Assembly: GCA_036937835.1 (NCBI GenBank)
Contig: CM072880.1
Coordinates: 16,946,001 to 17,010,000 of the forward strand
Reading direction: 5' to 3'
Length of the DNA: 64,000 nt
Origin: Pampus argenteus
Taxonomy: Eukaryota; Chordata; Actinopteri; Scombriformes; Stromateidae
Position 1 is the first letter of the stretch; every line of letters begins with the position of its first letter. The position numbers were made by a program, and so were the translations under genes. Below are positions 46,445 to 57,527 of the stretch, piece by piece. The notes under the pieces were generated by a model. The model did not search any database. It saw nothing but the letters and a program-made list of their open reading frames with translations, and was not told the origin of the DNA.

Positions 46445-48079
46445 ATGGCGGCGCACGCAGTTGCAGCGGCTCAGTGTCTTACTAGTCAGTGGCGCGTTTT
46501 GTTGTTTTTGTACTTGTTATGTCTTGTTTTGTTCTCATCGTGTCGGGTGGATAACACCTACAGCCGACACAAACTACTGCATATCGGAATCGGCCAGGAG
46601 GGGAGTGTAACCAGCGAGTTTCCCCGATTGCACAGAATCCTGGCGGAAATAGCGAGGAGTCCCTGCTCTCCGTGGATCACCATCCCACGGGGGAATAGGC
46701 GGAGGCGGCGTAGAGAGAGGAAGCAGAAGCGAGGCTGCAGGGCCGGCCCGCTAACTAGGCTACGGAGGCGGCCAATGAGACCACCGCTCCCCAGCATATA
46801 CCTCTCGAACACCAGATCTCTGGCGAACAAGATGGATGAGCTGAGGCTACAGACTGTGGTGAACAACTACGTCAAGGATGCATGCATTCTGGTCATCACT
46901 GAGACCTGGCTCCAACACACCATCCCGGACTCTGCTATTGAGCTAGCAGGCTACACTATATAAATAAAATTTGATTTGATTTGATGATACACTACACAGC
47001 GACACGATCGAACAGTGAACTCCGGTAAGACCAGAGGAGGGGGGCTCTGTGTGTACGTGAACAACAGCTGGTGTACTGACACAGTGATCATGGAGAGTCA
47101 CTGTTCACCAGACGTGGAATATCTGACTGTTAAATGCAGGCCCATTTACCTTCCGAGAGAGTTCACTGTAGTTCTAATAACAGCTGTGTATATCCCACCG
47201 GACGCTAATGCTAACTCAGCTATCGGATTTTTGCATACAAACATTAGCAACAAGCAGAGCATGTACCCGGACGCTGTGCAGATTCTAGCAGGGGATTACA
47301 ATCATGCAGATCTAAAAGCAGCACTCCCCAGTTTCCACCAGCATGTTAAGTGTGCTACTAGGGGAGACAACACTCTGGACAAGGTGTACTCGAACATCAA
47401 ACGGGGCTACAGGGCCAGGCCACTACCAAACCTGGGCCAGTCCGACCATCTGTCCTTGCTTTTACTCCCTGCATATGCCCCCCTCAAGAAAACTGCCCCC
47501 AACATCACTAAGACTGTTACCATATGGCCAGAGGGGGCCTCCCAGCAGCTACAGGACTGCTTTGCTACGACCAACTGGGAGGTTTTTGAACATCAGGACC
47601 TGGAATTGTTCACGGACAGTGTACTGTGCTATATCAAGAACTGCATAGACACTGTCACAGTGGTCATACACAGACGGGTCTACCCCAACCAGAAGCCCTG
47701 GATGACCCGGGAGGTCAAGAAGCTACTGAGAGAGAGGAACACGGCCTTCAGGTCCGGCAACCGGGACCTCTACAGCACAGCCCGAGCCAACCTGAAGAGA
47801 GGCATCAAAGAGGCCAAAGCAGACTACAGGAGGAGGATCGAGAACCACCTGGATAGTAACAACAGCCGGCAGGTGTGGCAGGGCGTCCAGCAGCTCACCA
47901 ACTACAAGACCAACCGTGGAGCTGCTGAAGGTGATCTTGCATTGGCAGAGGAGCTGAACATCTTCTTTGCTCGGTTCGAGGTCACAGCACCAGAGGCAGC
48001 ACAGCTACACCACACAGCCCACAGCAGCACAACCCTCACTCTTGAGGAACAGGAAGTGAGGCGCACCCTGCGGCGGTGA
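46445..48079 (+). pseudogene. Rex1-like ORF2: endonuclease region
   Basis: From MAAHAVAAAQ a hydrophobic segment (VLLFLYLLCLVLF) and an arginine-rich stretch (RRRRRERKQKR) lead to the EEP endonuclease: YLSNTRSLANKMDEL, LVITETWLQ (catalytic E), then after the L2-tail insertion RGGGLCVYVNNSWC, PREFTVVLITAVYIPP, ILAGDYNHADLK (GDYN) and GQSDHLSLLL (SDH). The linker ends EVRRTLRR at 48079. With its duplicated 6 bp, the insertion adds 36 bp, so the phase is kept but a TAA stop is introduced. The next frame begins one base out of phase. Confidence 0.88.
46958..46987 (+). mobile_element. 30-bp L2-tail insertion in Rex1
   Basis: The inserted 30 bp (ATATAAATAAAATTTGATTT onward) is exactly the last bases of the L2 family in this window, including its (TTTGA) repeat. 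It is flanked by TACACT at 46952-46957 and 46988-46993. Without it and one TACACT, the endonuclease reads GYT then TQRHDRTVNSG in frame. It is an extremely 5'-truncated retrotransposition event. Confidence 0.88.
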
Positions 48080-49461
48080 ATCCAAGGAAGGCGGCTGGTC
48101 CGGATGGCGTCCCAGGACGGGTGCTGAGGGAGTGTGCAGACCAGCTGGCTGGAGTCTTCACAAGGATCTTCAACCAATCCCTGGCCCAGTCCTCTGTTCC
48201 ACCCTGCCTGAAGTCCTCCACCGTAGTTCCTCTGCCCAAAAAAACACACATCACCAGCCTCAACGACTACAGACCAGTGGCACTCACTCCAGTGATCATG
48301 AAGTGCTTCGAGAAACTGGTTCGCAGTCACATCACAGCAGCCCTGCCCCCCAGCCATGACTCCAACCAGTTTGCCTACAGAGCGAACAGATCCACGGGAG
48401 ACGCAGTGGCAACAGCACTCCATGCTGCACTTTCACACCTGGAGCAGCAGGGGAGCTATGTGCGGATGCTCTTCGTGGACTACAGCTCGGCATTCAACAC
48501 CATCCTGCCACACAAGCTCCACCAGCTTGTGTGGCAGGATGTGGCCGAGCTTGACCACCTCAAGCTGAGGGACCTCGGGCTCCCTGAGGCCACATGCAGG
48601 TGGATCAGCAGCTTTCTCTCTGGACGCAGACAGAGAGTCAGAGTGGGTCACCATACATCCACGGCCCTTAGCCTCAGCACTGGCTCCCCCCAGGGCTGTG
48701 TGTTGAGTCCCCTGCTTTACTCCCTCTACACACATGACTGCACCCCTTTCCATCACAGCAACACCATTGTGAAGTTTGCAGACGACACCACAGTGGTGGG
48801 GCTCATCTCCGGGGGGGATGAGTCCGTCTATAGAGAAGAGGTGGAGCAGCTGTTGGCTTGGTGCACAGCCAACAACCTTCTTCTCAACACTGCAAAAACA
48901 AAAGAACTCATAATAGACTACAGGAGGAAGAAGACTGTGGTCCCACCGCTGCTCATCAACGGGGACAGTGTGGAGAGGGTGGCAGACTTCTGCTACCTGG
49001 GAGTCCACATACAGGACAGTCTTTCCTGGAGCGTGAACACCTCGGAGCTACTAAAGAAGGCCCGGCAGAGACTGTACTTCCTGAGAATACTCAGGAGGAA
49101 TAACATCACACAAAGACTGCTGGTGTCCTTCTACTGTGCCTCCATTGAAAGCATACTCACTTACTGCGTATGCATTTGGTACACCAGCAGTACAGTGGCT
49201 CAGAGAAAAACGCTCCAGAGGGTCATCAACAACGCCCAAAGGACTGTCGGCTGCCCTCTCCCAGCACTGGAAGACCTATACAGATCCCATTGTCTCAAGA
49301 AAGCCCACAACATCATTAAGGACACTTCTCACCCTGGTCACCCCCTGTTTAAAATGCTGCCCTCAGGCAGACGATACAGAGCCATTGGTGCAAGAACAAA
49401 TAGACTCAAACACAGTTTTTATCCAACTGCAATAGTCACTGTGAATGCTGCTAAAAAATGA
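48076..49461 (+). CDS. Rex1-like ORF2: reverse transcriptase region
   Basis: 461 uninterrupted residues of [68 protein letters not shown], motif [14 protein letters not shown], motif [23 protein letters not shown], motif [12 protein letters not shown], then [37 protein letters not shown] and the C-terminal [21 protein letters not shown]. All catalytic residues are present and the stop is followed by the normal 3' UTR. The annotated start is arbitrary; the frame belongs to the upstream ORF. It resembles the minus-strand copy at 12460-14259. Confidence 0.9.
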   Translation: MNPRKAAGPDGVPGRVLRECADQLAGVFTRIFNQSLAQSSVPPCLKSSTVVPLPKKTHITSLNDYRPVALTPVIMKCFEKLVRSHITAALPPSHDSNQFAYRANRSTGDAVATALHAALSHLEQQGSYVRMLFVDYSSAFNTILPHKLHQLVWQDVAELDHLKLRDLGLPEATCRWISSFLSGRRQRVRVGHHTSTALSLSTGSPQGCVLSPLLYSLYTHDCTPFHHSNTIVKFADDTTVVGLISGGDESVYREEVEQLLAWCTANNLLLNTAKTKELIIDYRRKKTVVPPLLINGDSVERVADFCYLGVHIQDSLSWSVNTSELLKKARQRLYFLRILRRNNITQRLLVSFYCASIESILTYCVCIWYTSSTVAQRKTLQRVINNAQRTVGCPLPALEDLYRSHCLKKAHNIIKDTSHPGHPLFKMLPSGRRYRAIGARTNRLKHSFYPTAIVTVNAAKK

Positions 49462-49550
49462 TGTGCACTATGTTTTAATGTTTTATGTTATGGGTGTATG
49501 CTCCCTTTAGCATATTTAGTATTTATTTTGATTTTAGCATATGTTTAATT

Positions 49551-49582
49551 AGGTCCCGAGCACTGAATGCAGTGAGGGACCT
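49551..49582. repeat. Terminal hairpin of the 1.84-kb element
   Basis: AGGTCCC (49551-49557) pairs with GGGACCT (49576-49582), and CACTG (49561-49565) pairs with CAGTG (49570-49574) around an AATG loop, with a small asymmetric bulge (GAG opposite A). Confidence 0.92.
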
Positions 49583-51141
49583 ATTAAAATCGTTGTGTTT
49601 ATTATTATTCCGCGTTATTATTCTAACATATTTAAACGCCCAAAAGCGGGCCTTTGCCATGGTCTAAAAGTTGGTTTGACGTGACGGCCATATGCAACTT
49701 GCGCACATACAGCTTGAGGGGGGCGCGCGAGCGCCCCCAGTGCAAAATGGCTCTGTAGCGCCCCCCACAAACTTTCCAAAAAGCCATAGGCGAAGTCAAC
49801 GACTTTCAAGTAGCCCCATGAAACTCGGGAAACATGTCAAGCATAAAAATTTAAGGGCAGTTGCCTCTTGGGCCGAAATTCAAATTCAAACAGGAAGTCG
49901 GCCATTTTGAATATGGCGTTTTTTAGCCAAAACTAACTCGTCCTAGGGCTCTCGCACCACAGACTCCAAACTCGCCACAAAGCAACATCGGACCTAGCTG
50001 AGCTTAAGTTGTGATCTGCGCATCGCTTCGCCAGAGGGCGTAGCTTGTAGGGAGCCCTAAAGTTTTGCGCGTCGGACGCCGCTCGCCATAAACACACAAA
50101 CGCCTCTCACGGCCACAAAAATATCGTAGCCGCTTCAAATTCGGAACTTACAACGGGTCTCTGGCCCTGAACGTTCCTATGTAGCAACCTTCGTGGTAAC
50201 AGGAAATGGTCGCTATTTACACTCACGTTTACGGCGTGTGCACCGTTTTTGACGCCTTTCAACAAATCCTATCGTCTTCAAACTTCATACACAGGTGCAG
50301 GGTGACGCCCTGTGTCGTTTGATACCGACCACGCCCATGGGCGGGGCTTAATGCATCCACGCCGCAACCCTTTACGTTGCCCCATACTCACGCCACATGT
50401 TTCATGGCATCAATCTCATTCCACTTCTTAAACACCCAGAACCACTTGCTGAACCTCCATTATGATCGCACGCAGCTACGTCCAATGGCGCCCGCGTGGC
50501 GACGCGCCGTCTCTAGATTTTTTCGCCAAAAAATACGTTTGCCTTTTTGGCGGCTTTAAGAAACACGTAGGATCACCAAATTTGCCAGCGTGGCCAAGGC
50601 TCGCACCTTCTAACATCCCGTTGAGCCACGCCCCTGTAAGGCAAAAAATGGCTCAACTGCGCCCCCTTTAAATCTTTACAAACCCCTCCCCATAGGGGTT
50701 TTTATGGAGTTGGAAGATGAAAATCGGTATACATGTGTAGCATCACCACATGAACAAAATAGTCTCTTGCACCAATGGTCTATTCCCAACAGGAAGCCGG
50801 TCATTTTAAATTGAAATTGTCCCGGAGCGGCCGCTTACCATCACTCAGCAAACAATTTCGGCTGCCTTTTTGGTGCCTTTAACAAACTCCTAGTAACATT
50901 AAATTTCATACACATATCAAGAGTCACACCTTCCAACATGTGCTAGGGCCCCGGCAATGTGCGGCGAAAAATGGCTCCACAGCGCCCCCTTGAAATTTTC
51001 AAAAACCCCTCCCCATACAGGTTTTTAAGGAGTTGGAACATGAAAATCGGTACACATGTGTAGACTAAGGAGATGAACAAAAAAGTATTTGCACTAATTC
51101 ACTCTTCCCAACAGGGAGTCGGCCATTTTCATTTTCATTTT

Positions 51142-51292
51142 CCCCATTGAAAATCATTGGGAATTTTCCCCATTGAAAAGCAATGGAACTTTCCCTATTG
51201 AAAGGCAATGGCATTTTTACCCATTGAAAACCAATGGAACTTGCCCCATTGAAAAGCAATGGCATTTTTGCCCATTGAAAACCTATTGAAAT
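51142..51292. repeat. Array of six small hairpins, ~51-bp period
   Basis: Six successive units of the form CCCATTGAAAANCAATGG (stem CCATTG/CAATGG), with the third and last degenerate. ATTG starts at 51146, 51172, 51197, 51223, 51248 and 51274, so spacings alternate 26, 25, 26, 25, 26. Linkers alternate GGAACTT- and GGCATTTTT-type, which gives a 51-bp higher-order repeat. Confidence 0.93.
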
Positions 51293-51575
51293 CCTACAGA
51301 TTCATGCATTTCTCACAGTCGCATTTATTTTTCAAGCACACGTCGGGCAGCGGCGGGCGGCATGAGCGAGGGACTACAACACCGCTTGCGGTTTTAATTT
51401 TATTTATTTTAGTACATTTTAATGTCTCAGGTATTTTATTCTTATTTATTCTAGTTATTTTAACACTCACTAGTCACTTTAATGCTAGGATTTTATTGCA
51501 CTGACTAGAAGCACTTTCAATCTCGTTGTACCTGTGACAATGACAATAAAGATCTATTCTATTCTATTCTATTCA

Positions 51576-53278
51576 TCATACATCCCATTATTAATCCCAA
51601 CTGATTTGACAGCTATCCATAGTGTAAAATACACTGGTATTATATTTATATATTTATTATTGTCGTAAGTAATGGAATAGGCAGAAAATCAATTTCCCTT
51701 ATCCATGATGTGCTCACAGATGTCTTAAGCCATGTCCTCGATGTGGCAGTGTTCTAGGACAAGCTGATTTGGCAGAAACCCACCTGGTTATGGCACACAG
51801 CAGCCAAAGTCAGACACAATCAAGTCTCCACATGAATACGCCTACTCATTTCCTCGTGCAGATGACTGCAACAAAGCCTCTTGCTAGGAGGTAAGTTTAG
51901 CTAGCATTTCCTCCTAGTCATTTCCTTCTCCTTTAGGTCCTGCTGTACTTTTAAAAAAACAAGGGCAAATTTCATTTCGTAGTGGTGTCATATATTGATA
52001 TTATTTCAAGACAGCCACTTTCTGTCTGCAAATGAGAGAAATTGATGTTGTGTGCCATCGCCTCAGTGTGAGCATTTGTGTAAGAGAAAGAGGGAGAGAA
52101 TAGTAATTGTTTGTATATAAAATGTATGTGATTTAATAGGGAAGTTTAACAATGCTGCCATATACTGTAGCGTTAGTGTTATGTTATGTATTATGATTTG
52201 CAGTGTGATTTATAATAAGTAATAATTTGTAATACAATTTGAAGATTTTTAGTAGCCAACCATATACTTCAAATGCGGGTTTCAATCTGGCTTCAATACA
52301 AATTAATGGATAATGTCACACCTCGTTGTCCATCTTTATATACAGGCTAGCTCGTGTTAGCTGTATCACTTTCATACATCCAGATGTAGTGACAGCAAAT
52401 GCTGATAAAATTCATAGCAGCGTACACAGAGTTACTGAGTAACACATAAGTGATCACAGATGGGACATTTCATATCACTACTATGTCAGTGAACAACTGT
52501 TAAAAACTATATATTTATACTCATTCAGACTTATTAGTTCTCATCACACTCGCTTGAAAGTTAATATACATTTATGTATTTGTTATGTCTGTATTATTAT
52601 CTGAATATATGAATGTGAAGCAGGACTTTCCCAGGGGAAATATGGACTCCATATTTACAAATGAAGTTAGGCAAAGTCAGCAGACAGAATTTAACTGTTT
52701 CCTCCAAAAAACATGTGCATCTTGTTATTGGTCAACATCAAACACACAAGAGTGTTAGCTGCCTTTAAGGAGAGTCAGAGAGCAACACCCAGCTGCTTAG
52801 TGAGACAGGAGCCTTTCCTGTGCAGACAGAAGCAGCTCTCTGCTGCTGCTGCCTGGCCTCCACAGATACAGTAACTCTACTCTTACTTTGTGTGTGCATG
52901 TGTCTTTTTGTCTGTATTCAAATGAGATACTCATTATTATATCATTATTATTATGTAAACAAACACATTTTAAATTCAACTCAAATTCAGCGATTATCAA
53001 TTAGTCTTTCAGTATAGTTAATGTTTTTTTGTTTTAGCATGAAATCCATTACATAATAATAATGATATAATAATGTTTGTTTACATTTTTATCTGCATCT
53101 TCAATGGAGAAAATATGTATTCATCTTCACAACAACATAATGAGTATTTGTAGTAAGATATGGAAGTAAAAGGCTGGTAGATCAATATTCCTGATTTAGA
53201 ATGTTAATTGTTGTTGTCTTAGTCATAAAACATGTGTTACCATTTTTAAACAACTCCTATCTTCACAGTTTCACACTT
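51576..53278. other. No recognised gene
   Basis: AT-rich sequence; open stretches carry no recognised domain. A near-palindromic pair of TAATAATAATGATATAATAATG-like words occurs at about 52930-53075. Confidence 0.4.
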
Positions 53279-54037
53279 TAAAAGTAGATTGGGAGCCAGA
53301 GCTTTCAGCTATCCCTTACTTATGCTGCCATAGGACTAGACTGCTGGGGGACTCACACACTCTCCCCTTCTCTCTCTCTCCTTATCTATCCACCTATCTA
53401 TCTATCTATCTATCCACCTATCTATCTATCCATCTATCTATCCATCTATCCATCTATCCATCTATCTATCTATCTATCTATCTATCATGTTACTAACTAA
53501 ACTTCTTCCCCGGAGTTTCTGTGCTCTCTCGTCCAGCAGGTTCTTGTGGACTGTGCCTGCTGCTGTGGTCCTGCGTGGCGTCTTCTGCATGTGTTGTCAC
53601 CGTCATCATTGTTACCATATCCCCATTACAGATTATAGTTAGTTAATGATTTGCTACTGTGCATCTGTATCTTTATCACAAGTTTCACTGTTACTGTAAT
53701 AATTCATCATTCATTGTAAACATTCTCATTTTATCATTGTAATTCACTATAATTCATTGTGTGTATACAATATGTGTGTGTTGATTTGTTCTGTACATGT
53801 GACATCATTGCATGTCAGTCCGTCCTGGGAGAGGGATCCCTCCTCTGTGGCTCTTCCTGAGGTTTCTTCCACCTTTTTCCCTGTTAAAAGGTTTTTTGGT
53901 GGACAAGTTTTTCCTCACTCGAATCGAGGGTCTAAGGACAGAGGGTGTGACTCCCTGTACAGATTGTAAAGCCCTCTGAGACAAATGTATTTTGTGATTT
54001 TGGGCTATATAAATAAAATTTGATTTGATTTGATTTG
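53279..54037 (+). mobile_element. L2 LINE 3' end with deletion (copy g)
   Basis: It starts at AAAAGTAGATTGGGAGCC within the L2 C-terminal region and loses about 200 bp at CAGCTATC/CCTTACTT. It then carries the full 3' UTR, with an expanded (CTAT)n tract at 53390-53487, and ends TATAAATAAAA plus (TTTGATTTGA). 5'-truncated. Confidence 0.9.
53390..53487. repeat. (CTAT)n microsatellite in the L2 3' UTR
   Basis: About 98 bp of CTAT and CCAT tetranucleotides. The same position in copy a has only three or four CTAT units, so the array grew after insertion or differs between source elements. Confidence 0.93.
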
Positions 54038-54545
54038 TGTTAACAACTTAAAATCACTACTGTCACTGCAGCTTAAAGTCATTACCAGCAAGGAAATGTG
54101 TACTTGTTGAAAAGCATCAACGGTCATGTATTTTTTTTTTCTAGGTGTGATTTTTCCTTTGATAAAATGACACATCACAGTGATGCTTTAAAAGCCATGC
54201 TGGGAGTTCTACATATAAGTATGTCGTCTGTTTAGGGCTTCTTTCACACCTGTAGTTTGGTCCATTTGGTCTAGACCAAGGAAAAAAAATCCATTGGCCA
54301 GTCTGATGTTTTTGAAGAGGTCTAAGAATGTTTTCAAAACGTTATTGTTTATTGCAATTGAATCTGATTTATTTGGGCAGATCTAAACACAGTATTTGTA
54401 CTTAGTTGGAGACTAAAACAACAAGATCAAGACCCTTTACAAAAAAGGTGTCTTGATTCAGTAATGTTTTGTATAACATCCGTATTGAATTTGAGTACAA
54501 CAATGATGTCTGCAGGCCGATTGAATACTTTCGTGTAGGTAAATA
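54038..54545. other. No recognised gene
   Basis: AT-rich spacer between LINE fragments with nothing recognised. Confidence 0.4.
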
Positions 54546-54790
54546 GTTTGTATAATTTTATTTATACAGCGCCAAATCACAACATAAATTGTCTCATGAC
54601 ACTTTATATATAAAGCAAGTCTAGACCATATAGTTTATTTACCAAGACCCAACTATCCCCCCATGAGCAAGCACTTGGCAACAGCGAAAAAGAAAAACTT
54701 GTGAAGAAACCTTGAGCAGAACTGGCTCTAGCTGAGCGTGATCTGCCTTGAGTAAGCAGTAACAATAACAACTTTACTGTTCTTAAAGCC
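54546..54790 (-). mobile_element. LINE 3' UTR fragment, L2-like, minus strand
   Basis: The plus strand TTTTATTTATACAGCGCCAAATCAC begins what is, on the minus strand, a LINE 3' end (GGCGCTGTATAAATAAAAT). It has upstream GGTTTCTTCACAAGTTTTTC and CCCCATGGGGGG-like blocks placed as in the L2 3' UTR (GGTTTCTTCCACC, GGGATCCC). It is probably a sister L2 family. It abuts the BEL LTR. Confidence 0.6.
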
Positions 54791-54808
54791 AACAGCCAGC
54801 TAAACTCA

Positions 54809-55355
54809 TGCCTTCAACAAATCCCCCAAGGAAGAGGCAGGTCTTGTAGTTAACGAGGTTTATTTAAAAGAAGGTAAAACTAAAACAAATACAAATACAG
54901 CAGGTAAGTATAAAATACTCAAATAAGTATCAAAATATCTACATAGATAGGTAAAACAGGTAGGTAACTAAATGCTATACCTAGCTTAGCTCTCATGCTA
55001 GTTAGGTATATGGTAATCGACACAAAAGAATAGCTTTTTAGCTGAGCCATGAACCATTTCCAGTACATATACTGCACACATGAATTAACTTATTTTTCCA
55101 TGAAAAGATCAACTAAACTATTAATCTATTTATTAACCACTTCTTTCTGCAGGTAAATCAACTCAAATGTACTTACTGGCAATGCCACACCAAATGGAAA
55201 GAAAGTTTCAGAGGAGCTGAGCTGACATGTGTCCTTCACCTTGAACAGCTGAAAAACTAGCTACTTCCAGGAACAGGAAGTTACATCATACCAAAGTCTC
55301 AGAAATGGCTGTCAAAATAAAACCTTTTTCAAAATATATTTCCCGTGGCATAACA
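54809..55355 (-). repeat. BEL A 3' LTR
   Basis: Read on the minus strand it begins TGTTATGCCACGGG (55355), directly after a purine-rich AGGCAGGGAG. It carries AATAAA near 54868 and probably ends at AAGGCA (54809). Length about 547 bp. The left end is set by the CA rule and is uncertain. Confidence 0.65.
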
Positions 55356-55453
55356 CTCCCTGCCTGGCATCCCTAGATGCCACACCCCCATAACCTAAAC
55401 AGTCTCTGCCTCTCGGAGTAGAACCACGTCAGAGACAGGTCTCAGGTAAGTCT

Positions 55454-57450
55454 TCAGCGGATGATGTCCACTTTTCTGACAAGTCCATCTTCACTTGGAA
55501 AAGTCTTCTCAACTCTCCCAATGGACCACTCATTTCTTCTGGCGTGTTTGTCTTTCAATAGCACTATGTCTCCTTCTTTGAGGTTTGGTTTCTTTGCATG
55601 CCACTTCTGCATGGCTTGAAGTGTGCTCAAGTACTCACGTCTCCATCTTGCCCAGAATGTCTCTGCTAAGGCCTGTACTCTCTTCCATTGATGTTTCAAT
55701 AGACTGGCCTCTGAACCGTCTGCAGGAGGAGCTGGTGTACCACTCTTCTGCGTGAGCAGCATTGCTGGAGTAAGAATCAGCGGCGCTTTAGGATCTGAGG
55801 AGACTGGTATTAGCGGCCTGGAATTGATTATAGCGGTGACTTCAGCCATGAATGTGCATAGGACTTCATGAGTGACCTTTGACCTTCCAGCCTGGAGTAA
55901 CATAGAATCCAAGATGCGACGTGCTGCACCTATCATGCGCTCCCAACTTCCACCCATATTGGAGGCATGCCGCGGGTTGAAAACCCAGGTGCACTTCTGA
56001 GAGCATAGGTAGGTTCTCACACTCTCTTCCTCTGCTTCTGTTGCAGCCTTCAAGTTGGAGTTGGCACCCACAAAGTTCGTTCCTCGATCTGAACGTAACT
56101 GTTTCGCTGGTCCCCTAATTGCGAAGAACCTGCGGAGGGCATTGATGCAGCTTGAGGCACTCATTGTCTCAATCACTTCTATGTGAACCGCTCTTGTGGA
56201 CATGCACGTGAACAGTACTGCACATCTCTTGCTGTTGGCACTACTACCTCGGGTACGTCGGGTTACGACCTCCGAGGGTCCGAAGACGTCTAACCCCACA
56301 TTGGTAAATGGAGGTTCCTGCTTTAGGCGCTCTTAAGGAAGGTCCGCCATCTGCTGCTGTTCCAGTTTGCCGTGTAACCGCCTGCATATCACACACTTGA
56401 ACACCATGCTGCTGATGGCTCGCTTGGCTCCCACTATCCATAGACCGCTTGCACGCACTGCTCCTTCCGTAAAGTGCCTTCCTTGGTGTTGCACTCTGAA
56501 GTGGTGGTGACGAATAAGCAATGTGGCAACATGGTGCTTGCCAGGAATAAGGAGTGGATGAGTCTCATCTGTCGGCAAGTTCGAGTGAGTGATTCGGCCT
56601 CCGACGCGTAGCAGACCCTCTGCGTCTACCACAGGGCGGAGTTTCTTGAGAGGACTCTGTGCAGGTAAGTCTTGTCCCTGCTGGATACATCTTATCTCAT
56701 CTGCGTACACCTCATGCTGTACAGTTTTGATTATGACGTGCTCTGCGGCGGTAAGCTCTGAAGCTGTTACTCCTTTCTTGCAGAGATGCCATCCGACACA
56801 TCTTGTGTCAGGTGAGGGTTTGCGAAAACTCTGGGCTACGTGCCTCAGATGTGCCACGGCTCTGGTCAGATGCTCCCAGGATGAGAACTTCTCAAAGCAT
56901 TGTGAGTCCAGCTGGGTCCCTTCAACCTTGGTCAGGAAAGTTGCGGCCTCAGGACAAAGTTCTGGATCTGCATCCGAATTGATCAACTGAAAGTCACTTT
57001 CATCTGGTGATGAGCTCACTGGCTGTAGCAAGAACGTGGGTCCGGTAAGCCAATTGGTTGGTTGCAACTGGCTTGCAGACACTGACCTCTTAGCATGGTC
57101 TGCTGGGTTGTTCTTGGTGGCAACAAACCTCCACTGACTCGGGAGGCTGGACTGCCAGATCCGGGGAATGCGATTGCTCACAAACACGTAAAACCTTCTG
57201 GACCTGTTGTTGATATAGCCCAATACCACCTTACTGTCAGTAAAGAATGTGATCTCGCCCAATGCTTGGCCTAGTTCTTCTTTGACCTGGTCTGCGATTT
57301 CTGTAGCTAACACCGCTGCGCAAAGCTCCAGTCTGGGGATAGTGAGCTCCGCCAGAGGTGCAAGCTTGGCCTTGCCCAATACAAAGCTTACTTCTGTGTG
57401 GCCGTTCTCATCCTCTACCTTGAAGTACTGCTACAATCGCCTTCACTGAA
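55454..57450 (-). pseudogene. BEL A RNase H and integrase
   Basis: RNase H: LTIPRLELCAAVLA, ITFFTDSKVVLGYI (catalytic D) and WRFVATKNNPAD. Integrase zinc finger: HHHFRVQHQGRHFTEGAVR then CVICRRL (HHCC). Integrase core: NVGLDVFGP (D), RSDRGTNFVGA (D), NMGGSWERMIG (E), then INSRPL. C-terminal part: EGDIVLLKDKHARRNEWSIG and DGLVRKVDII. One in-frame TAA at about 56333 separates zinc finger and core; codons either side are in the same phase. A frameshift near 57440 parts it from RT. Confidence 0.9.
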
Positions 57451-57527
57451 GCATCAGAAAAGACGCATAACTCTGCGCACTTTGCTGTTGTTACTGGGAA
57501 GGAAGCGTAAGTGCGAGGGATGTTCAG

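Larger units (their letters stand above)
49551..51392. mobile_element. 1.84-kb non-coding element in Rex1 3' UTR
   Basis: It is inserted between two TTTAATT repeats (49544-49550 and 51393-51399), inside otherwise continuous Rex1 3' UTR. It has no supportable gene. The left end is a 32-bp hairpin (49551-49582). Internally, words such as AATGGCTC...GCGCCCCC, CCCCTCCCCATA and GAAAATCGGTA.ACATGTGTAG recur at about 50650-50810 and 50970-51130, so it has an internal duplication of roughly 320 bp. The right part holds a hairpin array (51142-51292) and a final CCGCTTGCGG palindrome. The superfamily is not identified; no long terminal inverted repeats are seen. Confidence 0.75.
46425..51575 (+). mobile_element. 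Near-complete Rex1-like LINE, plus strand
   Basis: It covers a 5' leader (CATAAGATGGCGGCGC), ORF2 with endonuclease and RT (46445-49461), and a 3' UTR ending AATGACAATAAAG plus a (TATTC)n tail at 51555-51575. The coding region is interrupted by a 30-bp L2-tail insertion (46958-46987) and a 1-nt frameshift (about 48070). The 3' UTR is split by a 1842-bp element (49551-51392). No separate ORF1 is present, so it may be slightly 5'-truncated or of a one-ORF type. GC-richer than its surroundings. Confidence 0.85.

Noticed and set aside
51142..51292. CRISPR-like array: short palindromic repeats at regular spacing
   Set aside because: The intervals are only about 8 bp and are repeats themselves, not unique spacers. 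There are no cas genes and the context is a eukaryotic transposable element.
49618..51300. Short open frames within the 1.84-kb element
   Set aside because: All are under about 85 codons, differ between the internally duplicated parts, and encode low-complexity sequence.
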